Assembly (NCBI GenBank): GCA_045591565.1 | Contig: JAZNTB010000069.1 | Coordinates: 1-12,186, forward strand | Origin: UBA1738 sp045591565 | GTDB taxonomy: Bacteria > Bacillota > Clostridia > UBA1381 | Reading direction: 5' to 3' | Length of the DNA: 12,186 bases | In this document: piece by piece, positions 1 to 7,522 of the stretch | How positions within the stretch are numbered: the first letter of the stretch is position 1 | How the letters are laid out: each line of letters begins with the position of its first letter | Made by a program: the position numbers and the translations under genes | The notes under the pieces: generated by a model | What the model was told of the DNA's origin: nothing | Databases searched by the model: none | The model's input: the letters and a program-made list of their open reading frames with translations, nothing else

Positions 1-489
1 ACCTGTATAAATGCTTTGGGACTCTGCTCCGAGCTTGAGGCTTGCGGCGTGGATACAAGAGTACAGACAGCTATTGAAATGCGACAGATTGCAGAGCCTT
101 ATATAAGACTAAAAGCTACAAGACACTTAGAAAAGGGCAGAGTAGTCATTTTCGGAGCAGGAACAGGAAATCCGTTTATGTCAACAGATACCGCAGCAGC
201 GCTTCGTGCAATCGAAACCGAATCAGAGGTAATACTACTCGCTAAAAAGGTTGATGCGGTTTATGATTCTGACCCTAATATCAATCCTGATGCCAAAAAG
301 TTTGATGCACTCTCCTTTAATGACATATTGTCAAAAGAACTCGGTGTTATGGATTCAACCGCGGCTTCTATGTGCCGTGACAATAATATGCCGATACTTG
401 TGTTCGGACTTGATAATCCGGAAAATATTGTTAAGGCTGTTATGGGCGAAAAAATCGGTACTTTGGTAACAAAGGACGGAACAAGATAA
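1..489 (+). CDS. pyrH: UMP kinase (uridylate kinase), 5'-truncated by the window edge
   Basis: Phosphorylates UMP to UDP with ATP in cytoplasmic pyrimidine nucleotide synthesis; the bacterial enzyme is a hexamer of the amino-acid-kinase fold. The 162 visible residues are the C-terminal two thirds of a protein that is usually about 235-240 aa. The frame is open from base 1, so the true start lies to the left. Visible family motifs are VDTRVQTAIEMRQIAEPYI (about residues 17-35), the GAGTGNPF glycine-rich segment (52-59) followed by STDTAAALRA, the KKVDAVYDSDP nucleotide-site region, and DSTAAS-x-C near the C-terminus with MGEKIGTLV at the end. frr follows after 28 bases, the usual bacterial tsf-pyrH-frr arrangement. 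Identity is very secure. Nothing upstream is visible, so regulation cannot be judged. Confidence 0.97.
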   Translation, partial: TCINALGLCSELEACGVDTRVQTAIEMRQIAEPYIRLKATRHLEKGRVVIFGAGTGNPFMSTDTAAALRAIETESEVILLAKKVDAVYDSDPNINPDAKKFDALSFNDILSKELGVMDSTAASMCRDNNMPILVFGLDNPENIVKAVMGEKIGTLVTKDGTR

Positions 490-517
490 AATATCAAAAA
501 GAAAGGTAAGTGAGATT

Positions 518-1069
518 ATGGGAAAATATCCGGAAATTGAAGAAAGAATGAATAAAAGAGTGGAGGGTTTTCACTCAGAACTTAAAACTATAAGAGCGGG
601 CAGAGCAAATGCAGCGGTTTTAGATAAGGTTTCAGTTGAGTATTACGGCTCAATGACACCTGTTGCACAGATTGGCTCAATTTCTACTCCGGAGCCGAGA
701 ATGCTCGTTATTCAGCCATGGGATCAGTCAATTTTGAACGAAATTGAAAAGGCAATAAACAAGTCGGACATCGGTATCACACCGCAGAACGACGGCAAGG
801 TTATAAGACTTTCTTTCCCGCCGCTTACCGAGGAAAGAAGAAAAGAGCTTGTTAAGACAGTTAAGAAGTACTCAGAGGAAGCAAAGGTGCAGATTAGAAA
901 TGCACGCCGTGATGCTATGGACGATTACAAGAAAAAGCAGAAGGCTTCAGAGATTACTGAGGATGATTTAAAGGGTATCGAAAAGGATATCCAGAACCTG
1001 ACCGATAAGTTCATCAAGGAAATTGATGATATAACAGCGGCAAAGGAAAAGGAAATACTTGAAGTTTGA
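518..1069 (+). CDS. frr: Ribosome recycling factor (RRF)
   Basis: Acts in the cytoplasm with EF-G to split the post-termination ribosome complex so that subunits can be reused. The protein is 183 aa, close to the standard 185. The N-terminal helix contains IRAGRAN (residues 25-31), the RxGR segment of the three-helix bundle. The small beta domain has VEYYGSMTP and TPEPRMLVIQPWD. The C-terminal part carries LTEERRKELVK and the lysine-rich long helix, as in other RRFs. The ATG is preceded by AAAGAAAGG around 498-506. It lies 28 bases after pyrH and is followed by a 69-base gap holding a long stem-loop before uppS. Product is certain; nothing in the protein is unusual. Confidence 0.98.
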   Translation: MGKYPEIEERMNKRVEGFHSELKTIRAGRANAAVLDKVSVEYYGSMTPVAQIGSISTPEPRMLVIQPWDQSILNEIEKAINKSDIGITPQNDGKVIRLSFPPLTEERRKELVKTVKKYSEEAKVQIRNARRDAMDDYKKKQKASEITEDDLKGIEKDIQNLTDKFIKEIDDITAAKEKEILEV

Positions 1070-1073
1070 TTTT

Positions 1074-1116
1074 AGGGGGTGCTGTATCGGGTAGTATGCT
1101 TGATACGGCAGCCCTT
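1074..1116 (+). other. Long imperfect stem-loop between frr and uppS
   Basis: Bases 1074-1088 can pair with 1102-1116 over 15 positions. There is one mismatch (G1079 against G1111), two G-U pairs (T1083-G1107 and G1075-T1115), and a 13-base loop (1089-1101). The descending arm is followed by ATCGTATAAAAG rather than a T-run, so it is not a standard intrinsic terminator. The uppS ribosome binding site begins about ten bases after the stem. In mRNA it could act as an RNase barrier or processing site, or affect uppS translation. That role is inference from position only. Confidence 0.6.
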
Positions 1117-1125
1117 ATCGTATAA

Positions 1126-1131
1126 AAGAGG
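1126..1131 (+). promoter_or_regulatory. Ribosome binding site that fixes the uppS start
   Basis: AAGAGG lies 7 bases before ATG 1139. The upstream in-frame GTG at 1079 sits inside the stem-loop, and the sequence translated from it does not belong to the family, so ATG 1139 is preferred. Confidence 0.75.
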
Positions 1132-1138
1132 TAGGTTT

Positions 1139-1882
1139 ATGTTTTTCAAGAAAAGAAAATTAAAAAATGAGATAGATTCGTCCCGTCTGCCTGTGCATAT
1201 AGGCGTTATTATGGACGGAAACGGAAGGTGGGCAAAAAAACGCGGCTTACCGCGAAGTGCCGGACATCAGGCAGGTGCTGATACATTAAAGAAGATAGTT
1301 ACGGAATGTAACAGGATGGGAATAAAATATATAACCGTCTACGCCTTTTCTACCGAAAACTGGAAACGCCCTAAGGAGGAAGTAGACTTTCTAATGAATC
1401 TTTTGATGAACTATTTAAAGGATGCAGAGCGGACTTTGGCAGGAGAGAATGTTGTAATTCGTGCCATCGGCTCACGCGATGAGTTGTCAGAGGAAATGTG
1501 CCGTCAGATTGAAAAAACTGAGGAATTTACCAAGAATAATTCAGGAATCGTGATGAACATTGCACTTAACTATGGTAGCCGTGAAGAGATTGTTCGTGCA
1601 GCAAAGGAAGTGTGTCAAAAGGTTTTAGACGGTAAAATGGGTGTTGAGGATATTGATGCGGATACAATTTCGGACAATTTGTATACGGGTGGTCAGCCTG
1701 ATCCCGACTTCATTATAAGAACAAGTAATGAGCAGCGCTTATCCAATTTTATGATGTGGCAGGCTTCCTATTCGGAGTTCTATTTTACCGAAAAGCTTTG
1801 GCCGGATTTCTCTGTCAGTGATTTGCATGAGGCGATAATTGCCTACCAGATGCGTGACAGAAGGTACGGAGGGGTTAAATAA
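1139..1882 (+). CDS. uppS: Isoprenyl transferase (undecaprenyl diphosphate synthase, cis-prenyltransferase)
   Basis: Condenses isopentenyl diphosphate units onto farnesyl diphosphate in cis to make undecaprenyl diphosphate, the lipid carrier for peptidoglycan and other wall polymers. It works at the inner face of the membrane. From ATG 1139 the protein is 247 aa, normal for the family. IMDGNGRWAKKRG holds the catalytic Asp26 and the diphosphate-binding loop. TVYAFSTENWKRP (residues 67-79) and RTSNEQRLSNF (194-204) are the other signatures. The second has Asn197 where Gly is most common. The C-terminus FTEKLWPDFS...RDRRYGG is typical. The start is chosen for its Shine-Dalgarno and because the extra 20 codons back to GTG 1079 look non-coding. 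Its TAA overlaps the cdsA ATG by one base, suggesting translational coupling. dxr and ispG downstream belong to the pathway that supplies its substrate. Confidence 0.97.
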   Translation: MFFKKRKLKNEIDSSRLPVHIGVIMDGNGRWAKKRGLPRSAGHQAGADTLKKIVTECNRMGIKYITVYAFSTENWKRPKEEVDFLMNLLMNYLKDAERTLAGENVVIRAIGSRDELSEEMCRQIEKTEEFTKNNSGIVMNIALNYGSREEIVRAAKEVCQKVLDGKMGVEDIDADTISDNLYTGGQPDPDFIIRTSNEQRLSNFMMWQASYSEFYFTEKLWPDFSVSDLHEAIIAYQMRDRRYGGVK

Positions 1883-2664
1883 TGTTAACGAGGATTCTTA
1901 CTTCGCTTATAGGTCTTGTTGTATTTTTTGCCGTAATTTTTGCGAACCAGTATTTGCTTTATGGTGCGGTAACTCTTGTAGTTATCGGTATGGTCTACGA
2001 AATGTGCGGCGTTATGGAAATAAAAAAAGAACTTAAGGCTACAGGCTTTGTTTCTGCATTAATTATATGTCTGGGCGTGATTTTCGGTCAGATGGTGCTT
2101 AGCATATACGCTGTATGTGCATTGTTTTTGCTTATGGCAATTTATATGCACACAAAAGCAGATACAAAGGAAGTGATGGCAGCGGCATTTTCTGCAATCT
2201 TTATTTCGACATTTATGATGGCGATTGTGCTTATACGCAAGGATTACGGACGCTTTGCTGTTATTCTTCCGTTTGTGTGTGCATGGCTCACCGATACGGG
2301 AGCGTATTTTTCCGGAACTTTTTTGGGAAAGCACAAGCTTGCACCGGTTATAAGCCCGAAAAAAACCGTTGAGGGTTCAATCGGCGGAATTATACTGTCC
2401 ACCATAGGTGCAGCTTTGTATATCCTCATTGTTTCGGGAGGTGCAGCAGGATGCGTAGAAATGCTTAAGTACGCCACTATCGGCTTTGCAGGCTCAATTC
2501 TTTCGCAGGCGGGAGATTTGATTGCATCCTGCATTAAAAGAGATTTTGGTAAAAAGGATTACGGCTCAATTCTTCCGGGGCACGGAGGAATCTTGGACAG
2601 ATTTGACAGCGTGCTGTTTATAATGCCGTTTATTTACTATGCACTGCAGTTTGTTGCTGCGTAA
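1882..2664 (+). CDS. cdsA: Phosphatidate cytidylyltransferase (CDP-diacylglycerol synthase)
   Basis: An integral membrane enzyme that makes CDP-diacylglycerol from phosphatidic acid and CTP, the branch point for bacterial phospholipids. The protein is 260 aa and mostly hydrophobic, with several membrane segments (for example residues 5-20, 26-42, 57-90, 101-118, 125-137, 166-185). The family signature is complete near the C-terminus, residues 216-242: S216, K219-R220, K225-D226, PGHGG (232-236) and D239-R-F-D242. The upstream WLTDTGAYFSGTFLGKHKL and SPKKTVEGSIGG segments are also characteristic. Its ATG shares one base with the uppS stop codon, so it is probably translated by coupling to uppS. 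The gene ends 10-13 bases before dxr. Identification is secure. Confidence 0.97.
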   Translation: MLTRILTSLIGLVVFFAVIFANQYLLYGAVTLVVIGMVYEMCGVMEIKKELKATGFVSALIICLGVIFGQMVLSIYAVCALFLLMAIYMHTKADTKEVMAAAFSAIFISTFMMAIVLIRKDYGRFAVILPFVCAWLTDTGAYFSGTFLGKHKLAPVISPKKTVEGSIGGIILSTIGAALYILIVSGGAAGCVEMLKYATIGFAGSILSQAGDLIASCIKRDFGKKDYGSILPGHGGILDRFDSVLFIMPFIYYALQFVAA

Positions 2665-2665
2665 A

Positions 2666-2670
2666 AGAGG
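2666..2670 (+). promoter_or_regulatory. Ribosome binding site for dxr
   Basis: AGAGG follows directly on the cdsA stop codon. Two tandem in-frame ATG codons lie downstream at 2675 (4-base spacer) and 2678 (7-base spacer). The second has the more usual spacing and is chosen, though the first cannot be excluded. Confidence 0.6.
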
Positions 2671-2677
2671 TATAATG

Positions 2678-3826
2678 ATGAATTTTGAACATAATATATC
2701 AATATTGGGGTCGACCGGTTCGATAGGAACACAGACCCTTGATGTTGCAAGAGAGTATAAAGGAATTCGTGTCCATGCTATTTCTGCACATTCCAATATT
2801 GGACTTTTAGAACAACAGATAAGGGAGTTTAAGCCCGCTATTGTCTGCGTTGTGGATGAGGAAAAAGCAAAGGAACTCAAGGTCAAAATTGCCGATACCG
2901 ACACAAAAGTGGTATCGGGAAAGCAAGGACTTTTGGAGGTTGCAACCTGTGAAGCGTCTGATACCGTTGTTACGGCGGTGGTTGGTATTTCAGGGCTAGT
3001 TCCTACGATTGAGGCTATAAAGGCAGGTAAAAATATAGCGCTTGCCAATAAGGAAACCCTTGTTACAGGCGGACACATCGTAACCCGCCTTGCAAAGGAA
3101 TACGGAGTTAAGCTTTTGCCTGTTGACAGCGAGCATTCTGCGATTTTCCAATCCCTTCAGGGACATCCGTGCAAAATCAAAAAGATACTTTTAACTGCAT
3201 CAGGCGGTCCGTTTTTCGGGAAAAAGCGTGAAGAACTTTTAAATGTGACGCCTGCTGATGCCTTAAAACACCCTAACTGGGATATGGGAGCAAAGGTTAC
3301 AATAGACTCATCAACGCTTGTAAACAAGGGACTTGAGATGATTGAGGCAAAATGGTTGTTTGATGTGGATATAGATGATATCCAGGTGCTTGTACACAGA
3401 CAGAGTGTGCTTCATTCTGCGGTTATGTATGAGGACAATGCGGTTATAGCACAGCTTGGCGCTCCGGATATGAAGCTGCCGATACAGTACGCTATCACAT
3501 ATCCGCAGAGGCTTCCGATGAGTGGAAATGAGCTTGATTTTGGAAAGTATCCTGACCTTACCTTTGCAAAGCCGGATACCGAAACCTTCTTTGCCTTGGA
3601 GCTTGCGAAAAGAGCAGGTAAGGCAGGAGGAATACTGCCTACAATATTCAATTCCGGCGATGAAGCTGCGGTTGAGCTTTTCTTAAAAGGTAAAATCGGA
3701 TATCTTGATATTGCAGAGGCAATCGCATATGCGATGGAAAAAGTTAAAAATATAGATAATCCGTCGCTTGATGAGATTATGCAGGCGGATAAGCTTGCCA
3801 GAGAGATTGTATATTCAAGGAGTTGA
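2678..3826 (+). CDS. dxr: 1-deoxy-D-xylulose 5-phosphate reductoisomerase
   Basis: Converts 1-deoxy-D-xylulose 5-phosphate and NADPH into 2-C-methyl-D-erythritol 4-phosphate, the committed step of the MEP isoprenoid pathway. The protein is 382 aa, standard length. The NADPH-binding loop GSTGSIG is at residues 11-17. LANKETLVTGG follows at 122-132. The metal-binding DSEH is at 150-153, with the third ligand Glu220 in NKGLE. The active-site flap HPNWDMG is at 198-204, with Trp201. SVLHSAVMYEDNAVIAQLGAPDMKLPIQYA and its surroundings are typical of the catalytic domain. The start could be one codon earlier (2675). An extension to ATG 2639 would lie inside cdsA and is not supported. Its TGA overlaps the rseP ATG. 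dxr-rseP-ispG is a well-known Bacillota gene trio. Confidence 0.97.
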   Translation: MNFEHNISILGSTGSIGTQTLDVAREYKGIRVHAISAHSNIGLLEQQIREFKPAIVCVVDEEKAKELKVKIADTDTKVVSGKQGLLEVATCEASDTVVTAVVGISGLVPTIEAIKAGKNIALANKETLVTGGHIVTRLAKEYGVKLLPVDSEHSAIFQSLQGHPCKIKKILLTASGGPFFGKKREELLNVTPADALKHPNWDMGAKVTIDSSTLVNKGLEMIEAKWLFDVDIDDIQVLVHRQSVLHSAVMYEDNAVIAQLGAPDMKLPIQYAITYPQRLPMSGNELDFGKYPDLTFAKPDTETFFALELAKRAGKAGGILPTIFNSGDEAAVELFLKGKIGYLDIAEAIAYAMEKVKNIDNPSLDEIMQADKLAREIVYSRS

Positions 3827-4977
3827 TGTTTTTGGTTACAGCGATTGTAACGCTTGTGATTTTTCTTGTGATGATTACTCTTCATGAGTTTGGTCACTTT
3901 ATTATGGCAAAGGCTGTGGGAGTAAGAGTTCTTGAATTTTCAATAGGAATGGGTCCTGCAATTTTTAAGCGCCAGACAGAAAAAACGCTGTATTCACTTC
4001 GTATCTTACCTATCGGTGGATACTGCAAGCTTGAGGGCGAGGACGATGACAGCCAAAGGGAAGACGCTTTTTGCAACCAAAAGCTATGGAAACGCTTTTT
4101 GGTCGTTTCGGCAGGAGCTATTTTCAATCTTGTGCTTGGCTTTGTTCTGTTTGCGGTCATTGTAGGGATGACAAGTCCATTTAATTCAAATGTTATAGGA
4201 AAGGTTGATGAAAGGTCATACCTTGCATCAACAGGAGTTTTAGCAGGGGACAGAATTGTTGCCATAGACGGACATAAAATCAATTTCTTTGACGATATAG
4301 CGCTTTATACAGGCGGTTTTTCGGAGAATACCGAGTTTGAGCTTGAGGTTAAGCGTGGCGGTGAAAGGCTGAAATTCAATCTAAAACCATCGGTTGATAT
4401 AACAACAATCACTTATGGGGAAACATCTGCCCGGTTTAGCGATTCAATAAACGGTATTAAAACCGAGCAGACAGTAGAGTATGAAAAGGGCGATATACCG
4501 GCAGAGTATGTGGGAAAGTCGGTTTCTCAAACGCGGTATATAATAGGCTTTGAGCCGAAAAAAGAGGATGTCACTATTGCAAATATTTTCCCTCAGGCGT
4601 GGCACTATACGCTTTATATAGCAAAAAGCATATATTATGCACTTGGTGATATGATTAGCGGAAAAGCCGGACTTGACAGCGTTTCAGGGCCTGTGGGTGT
4701 TGCAGGCGTTGTAAATCAGGCAGTGAATTCGGGGAAAGACAGCCTTATAAACATTTTGTTTATTGTGGCAATGCTGACAGTCAACCTTGGTATATTTAAT
4801 CTCTTGCCGCTACCGGCACTTGACGGCGGCAGATTGTTCTTTATGCTGATTGAACTGGTGAGAGGAAAGCCTGTGCCTCCTGAAAAAGAGGGGATGGTGC
4901 ATGGGATAGGGCTTATGCTGCTTCTTGCACTTGCGGCGGTGATATGCTTTAATGATATTTTAAGACTTATAGGTTAA
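3826..4977 (+). CDS. rseP: RIP metalloprotease, RseP-type site-2 protease
   Basis: An intramembrane zinc protease of family M50B that cuts membrane-embedded segments of regulatory proteins such as anti-sigma factors; the substrate here is unknown. The protein is 383 aa. The zinc motif HEFGH is at residues 20-24 within the first membrane helix. A second helix lies near 91-115 and a PDZ domain at roughly 122-190. Conserved SGPVGVAG is at 288-295. The third zinc-ligand motif NLLPLPALDGGR is at 325-336, followed by a final helix near 358-376. A polar segment of about 45 residues (195-240) lies between the PDZ-like region and the next conserved block and has no motif I recognise. The ATG shares a base with the dxr stop, with AAGGAG only 3 bases upstream, so coupled translation is likely. 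TTG 3823 is rejected because it abuts that ribosome binding site. Confidence 0.95.
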   Translation: MFLVTAIVTLVIFLVMITLHEFGHFIMAKAVGVRVLEFSIGMGPAIFKRQTEKTLYSLRILPIGGYCKLEGEDDDSQREDAFCNQKLWKRFLVVSAGAIFNLVLGFVLFAVIVGMTSPFNSNVIGKVDERSYLASTGVLAGDRIVAIDGHKINFFDDIALYTGGFSENTEFELEVKRGGERLKFNLKPSVDITTITYGETSARFSDSINGIKTEQTVEYEKGDIPAEYVGKSVSQTRYIIGFEPKKEDVTIANIFPQAWHYTLYIAKSIYYALGDMISGKAGLDSVSGPVGVAGVVNQAVNSGKDSLINILFIVAMLTVNLGIFNLLPLPALDGGRLFFMLIELVRGKPVPPEKEGMVHGIGLMLLLALAAVICFNDILRLIG

Positions 4978-4992
4978 AGGGAGTTTTGACGA

Positions 4993-6030
4993 ATGAAAAG
5001 AACTGTAAATGTCGGCGGAGTTAAAATTGGCGGAGATAATCCTGTTTCGGTGCAGTCCATGACGAATACCGACACTCGTGATGTAAAAAAGACGGTAGAA
5101 CAGATAAGAAGACTCGAAACAGCAGGCTGTGAGATAATAAGGGTTGCAGTTCCTGATATGGAGGCGGCAAGAGCGGTTGCGGATATTAAAAAGGAAATCA
5201 GAATACCGCTTGTGTCGGATATTCATTTTGATTATCGCCTGGCTCTTGAGTGTATTAAAAACGGAGTGGATAAGGTAAGGATTAATCCGGGTAACATCGG
5301 CGATAAAGAGCGTGTTCGTCAGGTGGCGGATGCCTGCCGCGAGAGGGGAATTCCAATCAGAATAGGCGTAAATGGTGGCTCTCTTGAAAAGGATATACTG
5401 GCAAAGTACAAAAAGCCGACAGCAGATGCTTTAGTTGAGAGCGCACTTCGCCATGTTGAAATACTGGACGACTTGAATTTTAATGATATTGTTGTTTCGA
5501 TAAAGGTATCAGATGTGCCGACTATGATTTCGGCATACCGCAAATTTAATGCTTTAAATGATATTCCGCTGCATGTTGGTGTGACAGAGGCGGGAACGCA
5601 GGGGATAGGAATGGTGAAATCCGCTGTTGGTATCGGGGCGCTTTTATCAGAGGGAATAGGAAACACAATGCGCGTTTCTCTAACGGCAGACCCCGTAGAA
5701 GAAATCTACGCAGCAAAGGAAATATTAAAGGTTTTAGGACTTAGAAAACAGGGAGCAGAGCTTGTTTCCTGTCCGACCTGTGGAAGAACACAAATTGATA
5801 TGATACCGATTGCTGAGGAAATGGAAAAACGCCTGCGAGATATAGATAAAGATATAAAGGTTGCGGTTATGGGCTGTGCCGTAAACGGTCCAGGTGAAGC
5901 ACGCGAGGCAGATATCGGTGTTGCAGGAGGAAAGGGCGAAGGTCTTATCTTCAAAAAGGGCGAGATTATCAAAAAGGTACCTGAAGGTGATATTATTGCG
6001 GCACTGATGGAGGAAATAGAAAAGCTATGA
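4993..6030 (+). CDS. ispG: 4-hydroxy-3-methylbut-2-en-1-yl diphosphate synthase
   Basis: The penultimate MEP-pathway enzyme, which turns 2-C-methyl-D-erythritol 2,4-cyclodiphosphate into HMBPP with a [4Fe-4S] cluster and a flavodoxin or ferredoxin donor. The protein is 345 aa, the two-domain bacterial form. The TIM-barrel part includes VGGVKIGGDNPVSVQSMTNTDT, VSDIHFD (74-80) and VRINPGNIG (95-103). The cluster-binding part has SCPTCGR with Cys260 and Cys263, then MGCAVNGPGEA with Cys295 and Glu302, the expected fourth ligand. AAGGGAG (4977-4983) lies 9 bases before the ATG. Its TGA overlaps the aroQ ATG by four bases (ATGA). In many Bacillota the next gene is polC; here the shikimate gene aroQ follows instead. 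Identification is secure. Confidence 0.97.
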   Translation: MKRTVNVGGVKIGGDNPVSVQSMTNTDTRDVKKTVEQIRRLETAGCEIIRVAVPDMEAARAVADIKKEIRIPLVSDIHFDYRLALECIKNGVDKVRINPGNIGDKERVRQVADACRERGIPIRIGVNGGSLEKDILAKYKKPTADALVESALRHVEILDDLNFNDIVVSIKVSDVPTMISAYRKFNALNDIPLHVGVTEAGTQGIGMVKSAVGIGALLSEGIGNTMRVSLTADPVEEIYAAKEILKVLGLRKQGAELVSCPTCGRTQIDMIPIAEEMEKRLRDIDKDIKVAVMGCAVNGPGEAREADIGVAGGKGEGLIFKKGEIIKKVPEGDIIAALMEEIEKL

Positions 6031-6464
6031 GAAGATATCTTATAATAAACGGACCTAATCTTAATATGCTCGGAATTCGTGAACCGTCGGTTTACGGGAG
6101 CCGCACATATGATGATTTGCGTGAATTTATAAAGGCTGCAGCGGAAAAAATGAATGTTTGTGTTGATTTTTTTCAAAGCAACTCGGAGGGCGAGCTTGTC
6201 ACAAAAATTCAGCAAACGATGGGAGCATATAGCGGAGTGGTAATGAATCCCGGTGCGTATGCGCATTATTCCTATGCAATTCACGATGCAATAAAAGCTG
6301 TTACAACGCCATTTGTTGAGGTACATATCTCGGATATTCATGTGCGGGAGGAGTTCCGCAGAACCTCGGTTACTGCTCCTGCGTGCGAGCATATGATTTC
6401 AGGAAAAGGCTTTGACGGCTACATTTTAGCTTTGGAGATGCTTGAAAATGAACAGAACAGATAA
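6027..6464 (+). CDS. aroQ: 3-dehydroquinate dehydratase, type II
   Basis: Dehydrates 3-dehydroquinate to 3-dehydroshikimate, the third step of the shikimate pathway, as a cytoplasmic dodecamer. The protein is 145 aa, normal for type II. The N-terminal motif NGPNLNMLGIREP (residues 8-20) contains Asn11 and the catalytic Arg18. The catalytic Tyr23 follows in VYGSRT on the active-site lid. FFQSNSEGEL (48-57), NPGAYAHYSYAIHDA (74-88) and EVHISDIHVREEF (98-110) with His100 complete the active site. The start overlaps the ispG stop as ATGA, and the end overlaps the following peptidase gene by 17 bases, so all three are likely co-translated. No other shikimate gene is in the window. Confidence 0.97.
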   Translation: MRRYLIINGPNLNMLGIREPSVYGSRTYDDLREFIKAAAEKMNVCVDFFQSNSEGELVTKIQQTMGAYSGVVMNPGAYAHYSYAIHDAIKAVTTPFVEVHISDIHVREEFRRTSVTAPACEHMISGKGFDGYILALEMLENEQNR

Positions 6465-7485
6465 ACTTCGTGAATCTTTGGCAGATAATGAGGGCGTAAT
6501 TCTTTCGGGGTATGCAAATATATTTTACTATTCGGGATTTACCTCGGAGGATGCACTGATTTTTATAACTAAAACAAGGCAGATTTTAGTTACCGATTCG
6601 CGTTACACCATTCAGGCAAGAGTGGAAGCGAAGGACTTTGAAATTCGTGACATCAGTGAGGGTGTGGAAAAAATTGCATCAATGCTCGATGTGGATACGC
6701 TTGGCTTTGAAGAGGGTACGGTTACTGTGAAAGAGCTTGCAAGGTTTAAAAAGTTTGGCAAGAGCCTTGTGCCGATGCAGGACAAAATATCAGGTTTTCG
6801 CAGAATAAAGGATAAATATGAAATTGAAAAAATAAGACAGGCAGAAGCCCTTGGTGACGAAGCTTTTTCATACTTTTTAGAGAACTTTGAGGGTGGAATG
6901 ACCGAGCGTGATGTTGCTCTTATGTTAGAATTTTATATGCGCGCACGCGGTGCATCCAGAACATCCTTTGAAACAATAGTTGCAAGCGGAATGAGGTCGT
7001 CTATGCCGCACGGTGTCGCAACCGACAAGGTTATCGGGATTGGCGAGTTTGTTACCCTTGATTTTGGCTGCGTGCTTGACGGCTACTGCTCAGATATGAC
7101 AAGAACTGTGCTTGTGGGAAAATGCTCCGAGCGTCAGCGTGAGGTATATGATATTGTACTTGCGGCGCAAAAAGCAGCAATAGCCGCTATCCAACCGGGC
7201 AAAAAGTGCTCCGAAATTGACGGTGTGGCACGAAAAATTATAACAGATAGCGGCTACGGCAGTAATTTCGGACACAGCCTTGGACACAGTATCGGCATCG
7301 AAATTCACGAACGCCCTGTTTTTGCACCAAAAACAGATGAGGTCATCGAAGTCGGTAATGTAATAACCGTCGAACCCGGAATTTATATCGAGGGTTGGGG
7401 CGGTGTACGCATTGAAGATGTGGTTGCAATTGGTGAAACTGCCAGCAATCTCACAAAATCTTGTAAAGATTTGACTATTATTTGA
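6448..7485 (+). CDS. M24-family Xaa-Pro aminopeptidase/dipeptidase
   Basis: A cytoplasmic dimetal peptidase of the pita-bread fold that releases N-terminal residues preceding proline or splits Xaa-Pro dipeptides. The sequence alone does not separate the aminopeptidase from the prolidase activity. The protein is 345 aa. An N-terminal creatinase-like domain spans about residues 1-115 and the catalytic domain 120-345. All five metal ligands are visible: Asp205 in LDFG, Asp216 in SDMTRT, His280 in SLGHSIG, Glu309 in VEPGIY and Glu323 in RIEDVV. ATG 6448 is preferred, 10 bases after GGAG (6434-6437); TTG 6442 is a weaker alternative with a 4-base spacer. It overlaps aroQ by 17 bases. Placement next to efp is common in Clostridia; both activities concern proline-containing peptides, although that functional link is only suggestive. 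Confidence 0.93.
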   Translation: MNRTDKLRESLADNEGVILSGYANIFYYSGFTSEDALIFITKTRQILVTDSRYTIQARVEAKDFEIRDISEGVEKIASMLDVDTLGFEEGTVTVKELARFKKFGKSLVPMQDKISGFRRIKDKYEIEKIRQAEALGDEAFSYFLENFEGGMTERDVALMLEFYMRARGASRTSFETIVASGMRSSMPHGVATDKVIGIGEFVTLDFGCVLDGYCSDMTRTVLVGKCSERQREVYDIVLAAQKAAIAAIQPGKKCSEIDGVARKIITDSGYGSNFGHSLGHSIGIEIHERPVFAPKTDEVIEVGNVITVEPGIYIEGWGGVRIEDVVAIGETASNLTKSCKDLTII

Positions 7486-7493
7486 AAAAAGAC

Positions 7494-7522
7494 TTGAAAT
7501 TTTGCGTAAAATATATTAGAAT
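7494..7522 (+). promoter_or_regulatory. Sigma-A type promoter for efp
   Basis: TTGAAA (7494-7499), a 17-base spacer and TAGAAT (7517-7522) lie in the AT-rich gap after the M24 peptidase gene. Each hexamer differs from consensus at one position. Transcription would begin around 7529-7531, giving a leader of about 35 bases before the efp ATG. The -10 is embedded in the perfect inverted repeat 7511-7526. Confidence 0.7.

Noticed and set aside
16..489. TTG at 16 as a start for UMP kinase
   Set aside because: The frame is open to base 1 and the residues before it continue the PyrH sequence, so the gene is cut by the window edge rather than starting here.
1079..1138. GTG 1079 as the uppS start
   Set aside because: It lies in the stem-loop, lacks a ribosome binding site at suitable spacing, and adds 20 residues not found in the family; ATG 1139 has a good site.
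2566..3078. A 170-codon open frame on the minus strand
   Set aside because: It is antisense to cdsA and dxr, is rich in Ser/Thr/Val as expected of a shadow frame, and has no family motif.
5706..6392. A 228-codon open frame on the minus strand
   Set aside because: It lies antisense across ispG and aroQ, both certain genes. Its composition follows from their codons and it has no recognisable domain.
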